A DNA stretch of 16,198 nt from a bacterium. Its GTDB lineage: Bacteria > Chloroflexota > Dormibacteria > UBA8260 > Bog-877. The stretch spans positions 1 through 16,198 of the forward strand of contig JAKAWF010000049.1 in assembly GCA_021817025.1 (NCBI GenBank), written 5' to 3'. The notes under the pieces were generated by a model. That model searched no databases. It was not told the origin of the DNA and was given only the letters and a program-made list of their open reading frames with translations. A program made the position numbers and the translations under genes. Shown piece after piece: positions 1 through 9,102 of the stretch. Numbering within the stretch: the stretch's first letter is position 1; each line of letters begins with the position of its first letter.

Positions 1-334
1 CGACTTCGGGGGTTGCCGGTGTCGAGGTTGCCAGAGAACCCACGAGTCAGCTGCTTTGCGGCGGTACCGGAAGCGGGGCTTCCGGACAGAGTGGGTCGGC
101 TAAAGCCAGTACAACCCCGGTCTACGGAGGGGGCGGTGAATGCCGTCCGCGAGACAACCGAGGCGAGACTGGAATCCCCCGGATTCATCCGTGGGGAGGA
201 TGTCAAGTCTGAGGTTGAGCCCGCCTCCGGACTGGCGCAGGATGGCTGCTCCTGGCGACCAGTTCGCGCAGGTGCTGCATCCGGCGATGACCAGGGCTCC
301 TCGAACTGACGCGTTCGAATCAAACTGGGGAGGT
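1..334. other. Unassigned left edge with strong hairpins; no secure gene
   Basis: No recognisable protein is seen in either strand. One forward frame is open from the window edge to a stop at 307-309, with no family resemblance and only moderate third-position GC, so it could be the tail of a gene or chance. The stretch is rich in inverted repeats: an 8-bp perfect stem at 67-74/78-85 with a 3-nt loop, a stem at 176-184/187-196 (CGGAT TC ATCCG extended by CCCC/GGGG with one bulge), and a small GGC/GCC hairpin near 98-107. That density fits a structured RNA or an old mobile-element end. I looked for tmRNA and RNase P signatures and did not find them. Confidence 0.3.
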
Positions 335-354
335 TCACCTCCGACCAGCCCAGT
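324..354 (-). terminator. Hairpin at the 3' end of the leftward hypothetical gene
   Basis: On the minus strand ACTGGG pairs with CCCAGT and encloses a second stem GAGGT-GA-ACCTC, with a 7-nt bulge. It overlaps the stop codon of the 335-811 gene and is followed by TTTGATT, a weak T-rich tract. It could act as an imperfect intrinsic terminator; the short T tract keeps confidence low. Confidence 0.35.
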
Positions 355-811
355 CAGCATCCTCTAGAGTCGCCAGCGCCGCGCGCAGCCGAGCGGAGAT
401 TGGATCGCTGCCGTCCGATCCCGCAACGGCGGCCGCCAGCCCTCGCCTCAGGGCTGCGACCGCATCCTGGAGGGAGAGCTCGCTCGCGGCCGTGGAAATC
501 AGGCTCGCCAGCTGCTCGGGCTCGACGTCGCGGTCGGCTGCCAGTCCCCGCGCCAGCGCCCCCCATCTGTCCCTGGCCTCCTCAAGTTGTCGGGCCGATC
601 CCTCCACCTTCGCCTGAGCCTTGTGGCTGGCGCGGCGGGCGCCGGAGATGGTCCGGCTGCGCGACACCGCGTTGGCGCCCAGCCGCCCCGGCGTGTCGAG
701 GAGGACGCGCGCGTCGCGGGCGGCGACGAAGGCTCTCACCGCCGCCTGCATGGCGGCCAGGACCACGTCGTCGGTCTGGGGCGCGGCCTCGACGGCTTCT
801 GGCTCGCTCAT
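335..811 (-). CDS. Hypothetical alanine-rich protein, 158 aa
   Basis: I do not recognise this protein. It is 158 residues, rich in Ala, Arg, Asp and Glu, with no signal peptide or membrane segment and no evident metal or catalytic motif. The pattern of long Ala/Leu/Glu stretches (about residues 60-140) suggests a mainly helical soluble protein. The ATG at 809-811 is preceded on the minus strand by AGGA with a 6-nt spacer, a good ribosome site. It is divergent from gatC with only 24 bp between the two start codons, so its own promoter probably lies inside the gatC coding sequence, and its ribosome site touches the gatC TATAAT box. It is unlikely to be a shadow: it has its own ribosome site, GC-rich third positions and no competing gene on the other strand. 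Function is unknown. Confidence 0.6.
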   Translation of the reverse strand: MSEPEAVEAAPQTDDVVLAAMQAAVRAFVAARDARVLLDTPGRLGANAVSRSRTISGARRASHKAQAKVEGSARQLEEARDRWGALARGLAADRDVEPEQLASLISTAASELSLQDAVAALRRGLAAAVAGSDGSDPISARLRAALATLEDADWAGRR

Positions 812-820
812 CCGGCTTCC

Positions 821-826
821 TATAAT
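821..826 (+). promoter_or_regulatory. Perfect -10 box for gatCAB, leaderless-type spacing
   Basis: TATAAT lies 9 nt before the GTG at 836. Transcription normally begins about 7 nt after the last T, near 833-836, so the mRNA would start at or within 3 nt of the gatC start codon. No convincing -35 hexamer is visible 16-18 nt upstream and there is no Shine-Dalgarno before 836, both as expected for leaderless genes. Confidence 0.6.
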
Positions 827-835
827 CCCTGATCA

Positions 836-1153
836 GTGGCAGTTGAACGGGATGGAGTGGGCGTGCGCCCTGGAATCGGGCCTCAGGAGGCGGCCAACCT
901 CAGTCGGTTGGCCCGCCTGGGGCTGTCCCCGGAGGAGTTGGAGCGGCTCGGCGAGCAGCTGGGCGATATCATCGCGGCCGTCGGCAAGCTGGCCGAGGCG
1001 GACACCAGCCAAGTGGATCCGACCACTCAGGTTGGCGGGCTCAGCAACGTCACCCGCGCCGACGAGGTCGTCGCGGGACTGTCGGCCGAGGAAGCGCTCG
1101 CCAACGCCGGCACCAAGGAGGCCGGGCTGCTGCGGGTCCCGGCCATTCAGTGA
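836..1153 (+). CDS. gatC: Asp/Glu-tRNA amidotransferase subunit C
   Basis: GatC is the small subunit that wraps around GatA and GatB and stabilises the GatCAB amidotransferase, which amidates Glu-tRNA(Gln) and Asp-tRNA(Asn) in the cytoplasm. The 105-residue product has the family pattern: an N-terminal helix (LSRLARLGLSPEELERL), then a helix with LGDIIAAVGKLAEADTS, and a tail ending LLRVPAIQ; family members are about 95-100 residues. The start is uncertain. GTG 836 fits a leaderless transcript from the TATAAT at 821-826. GTG 863, with GGAG at 854-857, would give a 96-residue protein nearer the usual length. The stop overlaps the gatA start (GTGA), implying translational coupling. The family assignment is secure from sequence pattern and gene order. 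Confidence 0.93.
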   Translation: MAVERDGVGVRPGIGPQEAANLSRLARLGLSPEELERLGEQLGDIIAAVGKLAEADTSQVDPTTQVGGLSNVTRADEVVAGLSAEEALANAGTKEAGLLRVPAIQ

Positions 1154-2634
1154 GCCTGCTCGAGGCGACGATCTCCGAGCTCGCCCGCCGGCTGCGTCGC
1201 CGGGAGTGCTCCGCGGTGGAGCTGGCGGAGGAGGCGTTGGCCGGGATCGCGGCCGTGGACGGGGCTGTGGGGGCCTTCTTGCGCACCACCGCCAGTGCCG
1301 CCCTGGACCAGGCCAGAGCGGCGGACCTGCGTCTGGCGGACGACCCCGGAGCGGCTGGCCCAATGTGTGGCATCCCGGTCGCGTACAAGGACGTGCTCTG
1401 CACCAGGGGGGTCGAGACCACCGCCGGCAGCCGCATCCTGGAGGGGTTCGTGCCTCCCTACAGCGCCACCGCAGTGCTGCGGCTGGAGGCGGCCGGGGCG
1501 GTCGGGCTGGGCAAGCTCAACTGCGACGAGTTCGCCATGGGCAGCTCCAACGAGAACTCCGCCTTTCAGCAGACCCACAACCCGTGGGACCTGGAACGGG
1601 TGCCAGGCGGCAGCAGTGGCGGGTCGGCCGCGGCCGTGGCCGCCCGACTCGCGTGCGCCACCCTGGGCACTGACACCGGCGGGTCGATCCGGCTACCGGC
1701 GTCATTCTGCGGGGTGGTCGGCGTCAAGCCCAGCTACGGACGGGTGAGTCGGTACGGGATGATCGCCTTCGCGAGCTCGCTCGACCAGATCGGGCCCATC
1801 ACCAAGACCGTGGAGGACGCCGCCCTGGTGCTGGAGGTCATCGCCGGTCGCGACGGCCACGACAGCACCTCCTCAGCGGTGCCGGTCGGGGATCTGCTGG
1901 GATCACTGCGAGCCGGTGTGGAGGGGCTCAGGCTCGGCGTCCCCGACGAGTACCTGGCGATGGACCTGGATCCGGGAGTGCGGTCCGTCTTCGAGAGCTC
2001 GGCGCGCGCGCTGGAGGCGGGCGGCGCCCACCTGGTCCCGGTTTCGCTGCCCAGCACCGAGTACGCCCTGGCGGCCTACTACGTGATCGCGCCCGCCGAG
2101 GTCAGCAGCAATCTGGCGCGCATGGACGGGGTCCGGTTTGGACCTGGATTCGCGGCCGCCGCCACCCTCACCGATGCCTATGAGCAGGCGCGCCATCGCG
2201 GATTCGGCCCCGAGGTGAGGCGGCGCATCACCCTGGGCACCTACGTGCTCAGCAGTGGCTACTACGACGCCTACTACCTGCGCGCCCAGAAGGTCAGGAC
2301 GCTGGTGGCCCAGGATTTCGAGCGGGTCTTCGCCCAGGTCGACGCGGTCATCTCCCCGACGGCCCCTACCGCTGCGTTCCGCTTGGGAGAACGTGTGGCT
2401 GATCCCCTGGCCATGTACGCGACCGACATCCTGACCCTGCCCGCCAACCTGGCCGGAATCTCGGGGATCTCGGTGCCGGCGGGCTTCGCCGCCGGGCTGC
2501 CGGTGGGGTTGCAGGTGCTGGGGCCGTACATGGGCGAGGCCACCTGCCTGCGGGTGGCAGCGGCGGTGGAGGAGCGGGCTCAGGTGTGGCGGCAGCGGCC
2601 CCCGCTGGAGCCGGCCCCCGGGAGTCCTCGGTGA
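1150..2634 (+). CDS. gatA: Asp/Glu-tRNA amidotransferase subunit A (glutaminase)
   Basis: GatA is the amidase-family subunit that hydrolyses glutamine and supplies ammonia to GatB through a channel. The 494-residue product is of normal length and keeps the whole amidase signature: [13 protein letters not shown] at about 153-165 followed by GTDTGGSIR at 173-181. The Ser-cisSer-Lys triad is present as Lys80 (in IPVAYKD), Ser155 and Ser179, with the same spacing as in characterised GatA enzymes. The GTG start shares bases with the gatC stop (GTGA) and the stop overlaps the gatB start in the same way, so the three subunits are translated from one message by coupling, as suits a 1:1:1 complex. No damage or unusual residue was seen. 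Confidence 0.97.
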   Translation: MSLLEATISELARRLRRRECSAVELAEEALAGIAAVDGAVGAFLRTTASAALDQARAADLRLADDPGAAGPMCGIPVAYKDVLCTRGVETTAGSRILEGFVPPYSATAVLRLEAAGAVGLGKLNCDEFAMGSSNENSAFQQTHNPWDLERVPGGSSGGSAAAVAARLACATLGTDTGGSIRLPASFCGVVGVKPSYGRVSRYGMIAFASSLDQIGPITKTVEDAALVLEVIAGRDGHDSTSSAVPVGDLLGSLRAGVEGLRLGVPDEYLAMDLDPGVRSVFESSARALEAGGAHLVPVSLPSTEYALAAYYVIAPAEVSSNLARMDGVRFGPGFAAAATLTDAYEQARHRGFGPEVRRRITLGTYVLSSGYYDAYYLRAQKVRTLVAQDFERVFAQVDAVISPTAPTAAFRLGERVADPLAMYATDILTLPANLAGISGISVPAGFAAGLPVGLQVLGPYMGEATCLRVAAAVEERAQVWRQRPPLEPAPGSPR

Positions 2635-4079
2635 GCAGCGCCTACGAGTGCGTGATTGGGCTGGAGGTGCACGCCCAGCTGCTGACTCGCAGCAAGATGT
2701 TCTGCGGCTGCCGCGCCGACTACCTCGGCCTCCCTCCCAACAGCAACACCTGCCCGGTCTGCCTGGGGTTGCCCGGCGCGCTGCCGGTGATGAACCAGAA
2801 GGCGGTGGAGTACACCATCCGCACGGCCCTGGCGCTCAACTGCCAGATCCCGGAATTCACCAAGTTCGACCGCAAGAACTATTTCTACCCCGACCTTCCC
2901 AAGGGCTACCAGATCTCCCAGTACGACCTGCCGCTGTCCCTGAACGGGTATCTGGAGTTCGAGGTGGAGGGCGTGCTGCACCGGGCCGGTGTCACCAGGG
3001 TCCACCTGGAAGAGGATGCCGGCACCCTTCACCACGCAGGGGAGATTCAAAACTCTGCCTTCTCCCTGGTCGACCTGAACCGGGCCGGGGTGCCTCTGAT
3101 GGAGATCGTGGGCGAGCCTGACCTGCGCGCCCCCATCGAGGCGCCCGCATATTTGGCGGCGCTTCGTCAGACCCTGATCTATCTGGGCGTCAACGACGGC
3201 AACATGGAGGAGGGTAGCCTGCGCTGCGATGCCAACATCTCGCTGCGGCCGCCCGGGGCCTCGGTGCTGGGGGCGAAGGTCGAGGTCAAGAACATGAACT
3301 CGTTCCGCAGCATCCAGCGGGCCCTGGAGTTCGAGGTCGTAAGGCAGACCGAGCTGCTTGACCAGGGGGTTTCGATTGCCCAGGAGACTCGGGGTTGGAG
3401 CGAGGCGGAGCAGGTCACCGTCTCCCAACGCAGCAAGGAGGAGGCCCAGGAGTACCGCTACTTCCCAGAACCGGACCTGCCTCCGCTGCTGGTCTCCAAA
3501 GAGCTGGTCGAACAGTTGCGGAGTCAGCTCCCGGAGCTGCCGCTCCCCAAGCGCGGGCGCCTGCAGCAGCAGTACGGGGTGAGTCCGGAACAGGCCAGGA
3601 TCCTGGCCGACCGCCCCGGGGACGCCGACTACTTCGAAGCCGTGGTGGCGACCGGGGCCCAGCCGCGGGCAGCCGCCAACTGGCAGATCCAGAACCTGCA
3701 GGCGCTCTGCAACGCCGTTCGTCTTCAGGTGGAGCAGTGCCGGGTCCCAGCCGCTGCCCTGGCGGAGCTGGTACAGATGGTGGAGAGCGACCGGGTCAGC
3801 GGCTCGGTGGCGAAGGAGGCCCTGGCCGAGGCCTTCGAAACTGGCGCCAGTCCGGCTGACCTGATCCGGGAGCGGGGCCTGACCCAGGTCAGTGACAGTG
3901 GGGAGATCGCCGCCTTGGTGGATCAGGTGCTGGCGGAGAACGCCCAGGCGGCAGTTGACTACCAGGCCGGCAAGGATCAGGCTCTGGGCGCTCTGGTGGG
4001 GGAGGTGATGGCGCGATCCGGGCGCAAGGCCAACCCCAAGGTGGTGAACCAGCTCTTGCGGGAGCGGCTTCCCCGTTAG
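2631..4079 (+). CDS. gatB: Asp/Glu-tRNA amidotransferase subunit B
   Basis: GatB binds the mischarged tRNA, activates the Glu or Asp side chain with ATP and transfers ammonia from GatA. The product is 482 residues from GTG 2631. I chose this start because GGGAG sits 6 nt upstream, it forms a GTGA overlap with the gatA stop, and family members begin just before the motif [13 protein letters not shown]; the frame stays open upstream to 2586. Family motifs follow in order: a four-Cys cluster (CGC...CPVC) of the kind that binds zinc in some GatB proteins, [42 protein letters not shown] and [11 protein letters not shown]. The C-terminal helical and YqeY-like tail ends with [14 protein letters not shown]. 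All look intact. Confidence 0.97.
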   Translation: MSSAYECVIGLEVHAQLLTRSKMFCGCRADYLGLPPNSNTCPVCLGLPGALPVMNQKAVEYTIRTALALNCQIPEFTKFDRKNYFYPDLPKGYQISQYDLPLSLNGYLEFEVEGVLHRAGVTRVHLEEDAGTLHHAGEIQNSAFSLVDLNRAGVPLMEIVGEPDLRAPIEAPAYLAALRQTLIYLGVNDGNMEEGSLRCDANISLRPPGASVLGAKVEVKNMNSFRSIQRALEFEVVRQTELLDQGVSIAQETRGWSEAEQVTVSQRSKEEAQEYRYFPEPDLPPLLVSKELVEQLRSQLPELPLPKRGRLQQQYGVSPEQARILADRPGDADYFEAVVATGAQPRAAANWQIQNLQALCNAVRLQVEQCRVPAAALAELVQMVESDRVSGSVAKEALAEAFETGASPADLIRERGLTQVSDSGEIAALVDQVLAENAQAAVDYQAGKDQALGALVGEVMARSGRKANPKVVNQLLRERLPR

Positions 4080-4131
4080 GGAGGCTGGCGGCAAGGCGCG
4101 CCCCCCCGGGGTGGAGGCGGCGTCCCCCCGG

Positions 4132-5361
4132 ATGGTCAAGGGCAGCCAGATCCGGCTGGAGTGCGAGAGACTGGTCCACCGCGGCCTGGGGCTGGCTCGG
4201 TTGGAGGGGATGGTGGTGTTCTTGTTCGGGGCTCTGCCCGGCGAGGATGTCACCGCCACGGTCACCAAGGTGCACGCCCACCACGCCTTTGCGGACACCG
4301 TCGAGGTCCACCGCGGCTCGCCTGAGCGGGTCGAGCCGCCCTGTCCGCACTTCGGGGTCTGCGGCGGTTGCCAACTGCAGCATGCCGCCTATGCCCTCCA
4401 GCTGCGGGCCAAGGCCTCGATTCTCAGGGAGGCGCTCTCCCACCGCGGCATCGAGGTGCCGGAGGCGACCGACGCCGTCGGATCCAGGCAGCGGTGGCGG
4501 TACCGCTGGCGGGGGGAGTTTCATCTCCATCCAGAGCAGCCCAGGATGGGCTTCACCAGTCGGCAGGGACGCCAGGTGGTGGCCATCGAGGACTGTCCGA
4601 TCCACCATCTAGCGCTGACGGGACTGCTGGCGCCCCTGGGGCGAGCCTTCCAGGAGCGACCGGCGGGAGTGCAGACCGCCCATCTGACGGTGGGGGGCGG
4701 GGGCCGCGAGGTGCTGTTGCAGACCCGGCCGTCGGCGGCCGCCGGGGAGTTCGTGGCCCTGGCGGTGGCGGGAGCGAACCTGCCATCGGTCACGACCGAG
4801 TCGACCGAGCTGAGCTATCGCGGCCGCCGTTTTCGCGTCTTCCCGGACTCCTTCATCCAGGTCAACCAGGAGAGTCTGGAGGAACTCTACGAGACGGTGG
4901 TCGAGTGGTTGCGGCCGAGCCTGGCCGGGGCCAGGGTGGTCGATGCCTACGGCGGCTCCGGAGTGCTCGGCCTGCGCCTCGTGGACCAGGGAGCGGACGT
5001 CACCGTGATCGAGTCCAACCCCATCTCCGCGCGCCTTTGCGAGCTCCACGGAGAGATGTACGCGCCCGGGAGGCTGGCGGTCCGCTGCGGGCCGGTCGAG
5101 GACGAACTGCCGACGATCGCGAGTCCTGCGGTGGTGGTCTTGGACCCTCCGCGCAGCGGCCTGGCCCCGCAGGTCACCGGGTGGCTGTCGCTGGCGGGCC
5201 CCCCCACGATCGCCTATCTGAGCTGTGAGGTCTCCGCGCTCGCGCGTGATCTGGAGACGCTCTGCCGCCGGGGCCCCTACAGGTTGACGCGGCTGCGGCT
5301 GGTGGACATGTTCCCGCAGACCTATCACTTCGAGGTGGTGGCGCTGCTGCAGAGGGAGTGA
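4132..5361 (+). CDS. TrmA/RumA-family RNA (uracil-5-)-methyltransferase with Fe-S site
   Basis: This family methylates C5 of specific uridines in 23S rRNA or tRNA using S-adenosylmethionine. From ATG 4132 the protein is 409 residues. Residues 1-65 look like a TRAM RNA-binding domain. Cys71, Cys77, Cys80 and Cys155 match the [4Fe-4S] cluster of RumA/RlmD. The methyltransferase core has FIQVN, DAYGGSGVLGL, the SAM-binding acid in VIESNP and VVLDPPRSGL. The nucleophilic Cys365 (LSC) and base Glu401 (FPQTYHFE) are present. The usual SCNP loop reads SCEV, which is uncommon. A GTG at 4111 is an in-frame alternative start; neither has a close ribosome site, and ATG gives the typical family N-terminus. 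It lies 52 bp after gatB. Whether the target is U1939, U747 or tRNA U54 cannot be told from sequence. Confidence 0.9.
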   Translation: MVKGSQIRLECERLVHRGLGLARLEGMVVFLFGALPGEDVTATVTKVHAHHAFADTVEVHRGSPERVEPPCPHFGVCGGCQLQHAAYALQLRAKASILREALSHRGIEVPEATDAVGSRQRWRYRWRGEFHLHPEQPRMGFTSRQGRQVVAIEDCPIHHLALTGLLAPLGRAFQERPAGVQTAHLTVGGGGREVLLQTRPSAAAGEFVALAVAGANLPSVTTESTELSYRGRRFRVFPDSFIQVNQESLEELYETVVEWLRPSLAGARVVDAYGGSGVLGLRLVDQGADVTVIESNPISARLCELHGEMYAPGRLAVRCGPVEDELPTIASPAVVVLDPPRSGLAPQVTGWLSLAGPPTIAYLSCEVSALARDLETLCRRGPYRLTRLRLVDMFPQTYHFEVVALLQRE

Positions 5362-5373
5362 GGGGCCAACTGG

Positions 5374-8300
5374 GTGGGGCGACTCCGGGTGGCCATCCCC
5401 GATACTGGGAGGCGCCTTGATCTCCCCTCCACCGTCCCCCGCCGAGCCGTGACAGCCACCGACTTCGTCCACCTCCACACCCACTCCGAGTACTCGCTGC
5501 TCGATGGCGCAGCTCGTCTCGGGGCCATGGTCGAGCGTGCCAAGGCCCTGGGTCAACGGGCCCTGGCGGTCACGGACCACGGGGTGCTGGCGGGCGCCAT
5601 CGAGTTCTACGAAGCAGCCAGCGCCGCCGGGATCACACCGATCATCGGGTGCGAGGTCTATGTGGCGGCACGCTCCCGCCTCCAGAAGGAGGGCCGGGCC
5701 GACCGTGACCCCTCCCACCTCATCCTCCTGGCCAAGGACCGGCAGGGGTATTCAAACCTGATGAAGTTGGTGAGCCGGGCTCACCTGGAAGGGTTTTACT
5801 ACAAGCCCCGCATCGATCGGGAGCTGCTGGCCGAGTACTCCAACGGACTGATCGCCCTCTCCGGCTGCATCGGCGGCGACGTCCCCCAGCGGATCCTGGC
5901 TGGGGATCAGGCCGGGGCGCAGGCGCTGGCCGAGGAGTACCAGCAGATCATGGGTCCCGACAACTACTTCCTGGAGATCCAGGACCACGGCATGGAGGAG
6001 GAGCGGGCGGTCCGGGAGGGCCTGCTGGAGATTGCCCGCAGGACCGGTCTGCCCCTGGTCGCGACCAACGACTCCCACTACGTGGACCGCACCGACGCGG
6101 AGGCTCACGACGTCCTGCTCTGCATCCAGACCGGCAGCCGGATCGAGGAGCCGAAGCGGTTGCGCTTCGCCGGTCCCCACTTCTTCCTGACCTCAGGCGA
6201 GGAGATGGCCGAGAAGTTCGGCTACTGTCTGGAGGCGGTCGGCAACAGCGTGGAGATTGCCACCCGGTGTCGGTTCGAGCCTGAGCTGGGGCAGCATCTG
6301 CTTCCCCGCTACGAGGCCGCGAGTGGGCAGGACGCCGACCAGCTGCTTCGCGAGGTGGCCGAGCTGGGCCTGCTGGAGCGGGTGGGGAGTCCCCCTCCGG
6401 AGGAGTATCGGCGTCGGCTTGACTATGAGCTCGACGTGATCCGCCAGACCGGCTTCGCCGCCTACTTTCTGATTGTGTGGGACTTCACCACGGCCGGCAG
6501 GAAGGAGGGGGTGAAGATCGGCCCCGGACGGGGCTCGGCGGCTGGGAGCTTGGTCAGCTTTGCCCTGGGGATAACCTCCTTGGACCCCATTCACTACGGC
6601 CTGATCTTCGAGCGTTTCCTCAACCTCGAGCGGGTGTCGATGCCCGACATCGACATTGACTTCGACGTCCAGGGCCGAGGCCGGGTGATCGATTACGTGA
6701 CCCGCAAGTACGGGAGCGACCGGGTGGCGCAGATCGTCACCTACGGAACCATGGCGGCGCGGGGCGCGATTCGAGATGTCGGCCGGGTGCTCAGTGTGCC
6801 TCTGCCCGACGTGGACCGGTTGGCCAAGCTGGTGCCGACTCGCCCCGGCATCACCATCGCCAGCGCTCTGGAGAATTCCAAGGAGTTGGGCGCGCTCTAC
6901 GAGGCCGAGCCCTGGGCCAAGCGGCTGCTGGACACGGCTCAGCGGCTGGAGGGGATCTCCCGGAATGCGGGCACGCACGCCGCCGGAGTGGTGATCGCCC
7001 CGGGTCCGCTCTCGGACTACGTGCCCCTGCAGCGGGCCACCACCAACCGGGACGCGGTCGTAACCCAGTTCGACATGAACGGAGTCCAGAAGATTGGGCT
7101 GCTCAAGATGGACTTTCTGGGACTGGAGAACCTGACGGTGCTGGAGGAGACCCTGGGCCACATCGAGCGGCTTCGCGGGGTGCGCCTGGAGCTGGAGCGG
7201 ATCCCGCTCGACGACCCCGCCACCTACGAGCTCCTGGGGAGGGGCGACACCATTGGGGTGTTCCAAATGGAAGCCGAGGGAGGTCGGCGCGTGCTCACGG
7301 ACATGCGGCCCAAGTCCTTGGGGGATCTGGCCGCCGCCAACGCCCTCAACCGCCCGGGCCCCATCGAGGGTGGGGTCATCGAGCTCTACATGAGGCGGCG
7401 CCGGGGCGAAGAGCCCATCACCTATCTGCTGCCAGAGCTGGAGTCAGTGCTGGCCGAGACCCACGGCGTGATCGTTTACCAGGACCAGGTGATGCAGATC
7501 GCCTCGGCGGCGGCCGGATTCACCCTGGGGGAAGCGGACCTGCTGCGGGCCGCGATGGGCAAGAAGGACAAGGCCAAGATGTCGGCGCAGAGGGAGCGGT
7601 TCATGGCGGGCGCGTTGGGGCGAGGGGTGGCGGAGAAGACCGCCAACGAGCTCTTCGAGTTGATCGACTTCTTCGCCGGCTATGGGTTCAACAAGGCCCA
7701 CGCGGTCGCCTACGGTCTGATCAGTTACCAGACGGCCTACTTCAAGGCCAACTACCCCCTCGAGTACATGACAGCCCTGCTCAACAGCCGGGCGGGGGAC
7801 TTCGAGCGGGTCAAGCGCGTCATCCTGGACGCCCGGGCGCGCCACATCTCGGTGCTGCCACCGGACATCAACAGGTCGCAGGCGGCGTTCAGTGTGTGGC
7901 TGGGCCCAGCCGCGCCGGCCGCCCCTGTCTCAGAGGCCACCGGCGAGATCATCTATGGCCTTCAGCAGATCAAGAACGTGGGAGAGGGTGCCGCCAAGGC
8001 GGTGGTCGCGGCCCGGGAAGGGGAGGGGCCGTTCAAGTCTCTGGTCGATCTCTGCCGCCGGGTTCCCAGCCGTGACCTGAACCGCCGGGTGCTGGAGGCC
8101 CTGATCAAGAGCGGGGCCTGTGATGTCTTGGGCGACAGGGGCTGGCTGTTGGCCGAGCTCGACAACGCCATCCACCTGGCTGAGGGTGCCGCCAGGGACT
8201 TTGAGTCCGGCCAGATCCAGCTGTTCGACGCGGACGACGGTGGCGGCGCGTCAGCCGGCGACGGCGGGCTCACCGCCCCTCCGGGCGACCTCGTCCCGTC

Positions 8301-9078
8301 CCCCGAGGCGCAGCGCGAGCGGCTGCTCTGGGAGCGCGAGCTGCTGGGCATGTACCTTAGCCAGCATCCCCTGCGGCAGTTGGGCGACCGCCTGCGGGAG
8401 AGCACCGACACTGAGGTGGTGGACTTGGCTCGCCTGGAGGGCCGACTGGTCCAGGTGGCGGGCTCCCTGCGCGAGTGCCGCCGGGTTCAGAACCGCAAGG
8501 GCGAAGCCATGGCCTTCGCGTCCTTGGAAGACCTCAGCGGGGTCTGCGAAGTCGTGGTCTTCCCGAGGGTCTTCGAGCGGGCAGTGGAATTGCTCCATCC
8601 CGATGGTGTCGTGGTGGTCCGGGGTCGAGTGGAGGTTGGACCTCGGCCTGGGGCAGGACGGGCCCCGTCAATGGCAAATGGCGCGGCCTGGTCCCCCGAG
8701 GAGGTCGGAGAGGAGCTAACCGAGGAGGCGGAGGAGGCCAGGGTCATCGCGGAGGATGTTCTGTCCATCGACGACCCCCAGCTGGCCGATTGGCGTGCGG
8801 ACTCGGTGGTCCATGTCAGCCTCGCCGATGCCTCGGAGGACGTGCTGGCGGCCTTGGCGGCCGTGCTGGTCGGACGTACTGGAGCCAGCCAGGTGGTGTT
8901 GCATCTCCAGGATGCACAGGGTCGCCACGAGATTGAGCTCGGTGGAGAGCACAAGGTTGAGCCCGGGCCCGATCTGGAGCGGGCCGTCTCGGAGCTGTGC
9001 GGCCCGGAATCGTATCGGGTGGAGACGATCCGGGCGACCGCGCCTGTCCCGAACTCGCAGCGGTTCCGGCAGCGCTGA
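5374..9078 (+). CDS. dnaE: DNA polymerase III alpha subunit (replicative, PHP-containing)
   Basis: This is the replicative polymerase subunit. Numbering is from GTG 5374, a 1,234-residue product. The PHP domain (about 30-300) keeps HLHTHSEY, DHG at 68-70, GCEVYV, SGCIGGD and NDSHY, so the metal ligands look complete. The polymerase region has GPGRGSAAGSLVSFALG, catalytic aspartates in MPDIDIDF (Asp425, Asp427) and KMDFLGL (Asp580), and FAGYGFNKAHAVAY. Tandem HhH motifs surround IKNVGEGAAKAVV, and QIQLF at 947-951 fits the sliding-clamp-binding site. An OB fold (about 1024-1088) is followed by an acidic insert and a C-terminal tau-binding-like domain. GAGGGG at 5360-5365 supports GTG 5374; GTG 5449 is the alternative that matches the usual family N-terminus (1,209 residues). 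It starts 12 bp after the methyltransferase gene, probably in one operon. Confidence 0.97.
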   Translation: MGRLRVAIPDTGRRLDLPSTVPRRAVTATDFVHLHTHSEYSLLDGAARLGAMVERAKALGQRALAVTDHGVLAGAIEFYEAASAAGITPIIGCEVYVAARSRLQKEGRADRDPSHLILLAKDRQGYSNLMKLVSRAHLEGFYYKPRIDRELLAEYSNGLIALSGCIGGDVPQRILAGDQAGAQALAEEYQQIMGPDNYFLEIQDHGMEEERAVREGLLEIARRTGLPLVATNDSHYVDRTDAEAHDVLLCIQTGSRIEEPKRLRFAGPHFFLTSGEEMAEKFGYCLEAVGNSVEIATRCRFEPELGQHLLPRYEAASGQDADQLLREVAELGLLERVGSPPPEEYRRRLDYELDVIRQTGFAAYFLIVWDFTTAGRKEGVKIGPGRGSAAGSLVSFALGITSLDPIHYGLIFERFLNLERVSMPDIDIDFDVQGRGRVIDYVTRKYGSDRVAQIVTYGTMAARGAIRDVGRVLSVPLPDVDRLAKLVPTRPGITIASALENSKELGALYEAEPWAKRLLDTAQRLEGISRNAGTHAAGVVIAPGPLSDYVPLQRATTNRDAVVTQFDMNGVQKIGLLKMDFLGLENLTVLEETLGHIERLRGVRLELERIPLDDPATYELLGRGDTIGVFQMEAEGGRRVLTDMRPKSLGDLAAANALNRPGPIEGGVIELYMRRRRGEEPITYLLPELESVLAETHGVIVYQDQVMQIASAAAGFTLGEADLLRAAMGKKDKAKMSAQRERFMAGALGRGVAEKTANELFELIDFFAGYGFNKAHAVAYGLISYQTAYFKANYPLEYMTALLNSRAGDFERVKRVILDARARHISVLPPDINRSQAAFSVWLGPAAPAAPVSEATGEIIYGLQQIKNVGEGAAKAVVAAREGEGPFKSLVDLCRRVPSRDLNRRVLEALIKSGACDVLGDRGWLLAELDNAIHLAEGAARDFESGQIQLFDADDGGGASAGDGGLTAPPGDLVPSPEAQRERLLWERELLGMYLSQHPLRQLGDRLRESTDTEVVDLARLEGRLVQVAGSLRECRRVQNRKGEAMAFASLEDLSGVCEVVVFPRVFERAVELLHPDGVVVVRGRVEVGPRPGAGRAPSMANGAAWSPEEVGEELTEEAEEARVIAEDVLSIDDPQLADWRADSVVHVSLADASEDVLAALAAVLVGRTGASQVVLHLQDAQGRHEIELGGEHKVEPGPDLERAVSELCGPESYRVETIRATAPVPNSQRFRQR

Positions 9079-9102
9079 TCGGGAGGTCCTCTCCGGGCCC
9101 GG

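Noticed and set aside
1..334. tmRNA or RNase P RNA
   Set aside because: I looked for the tmRNA tag frame and 3' T arm and for the conserved RNase P P4 sequences on both strands and did not find them.
621..1673. Rightward open frame (350 codons) across gatC and gatA
   Set aside because: Out of frame with two securely identified genes; Arg/Pro/Gly-rich shadow composition.
2580..4298. Long leftward open frame (572 codons) opposite gatB
   Set aside because: It is the antisense shadow of gatB and the start of the methyltransferase gene. High GC leaves long antisense frames open; the composition is not protein-like and no domain is seen.
4609..5718. Leftward open frame (369 codons)
   Set aside because: Antisense to the m5U methyltransferase and the dnaE start; no motifs.
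6193..7266. Leftward open frame (357 codons)
   Set aside because: Antisense shadow of the dnaE polymerase domain, whose motifs are unambiguous.
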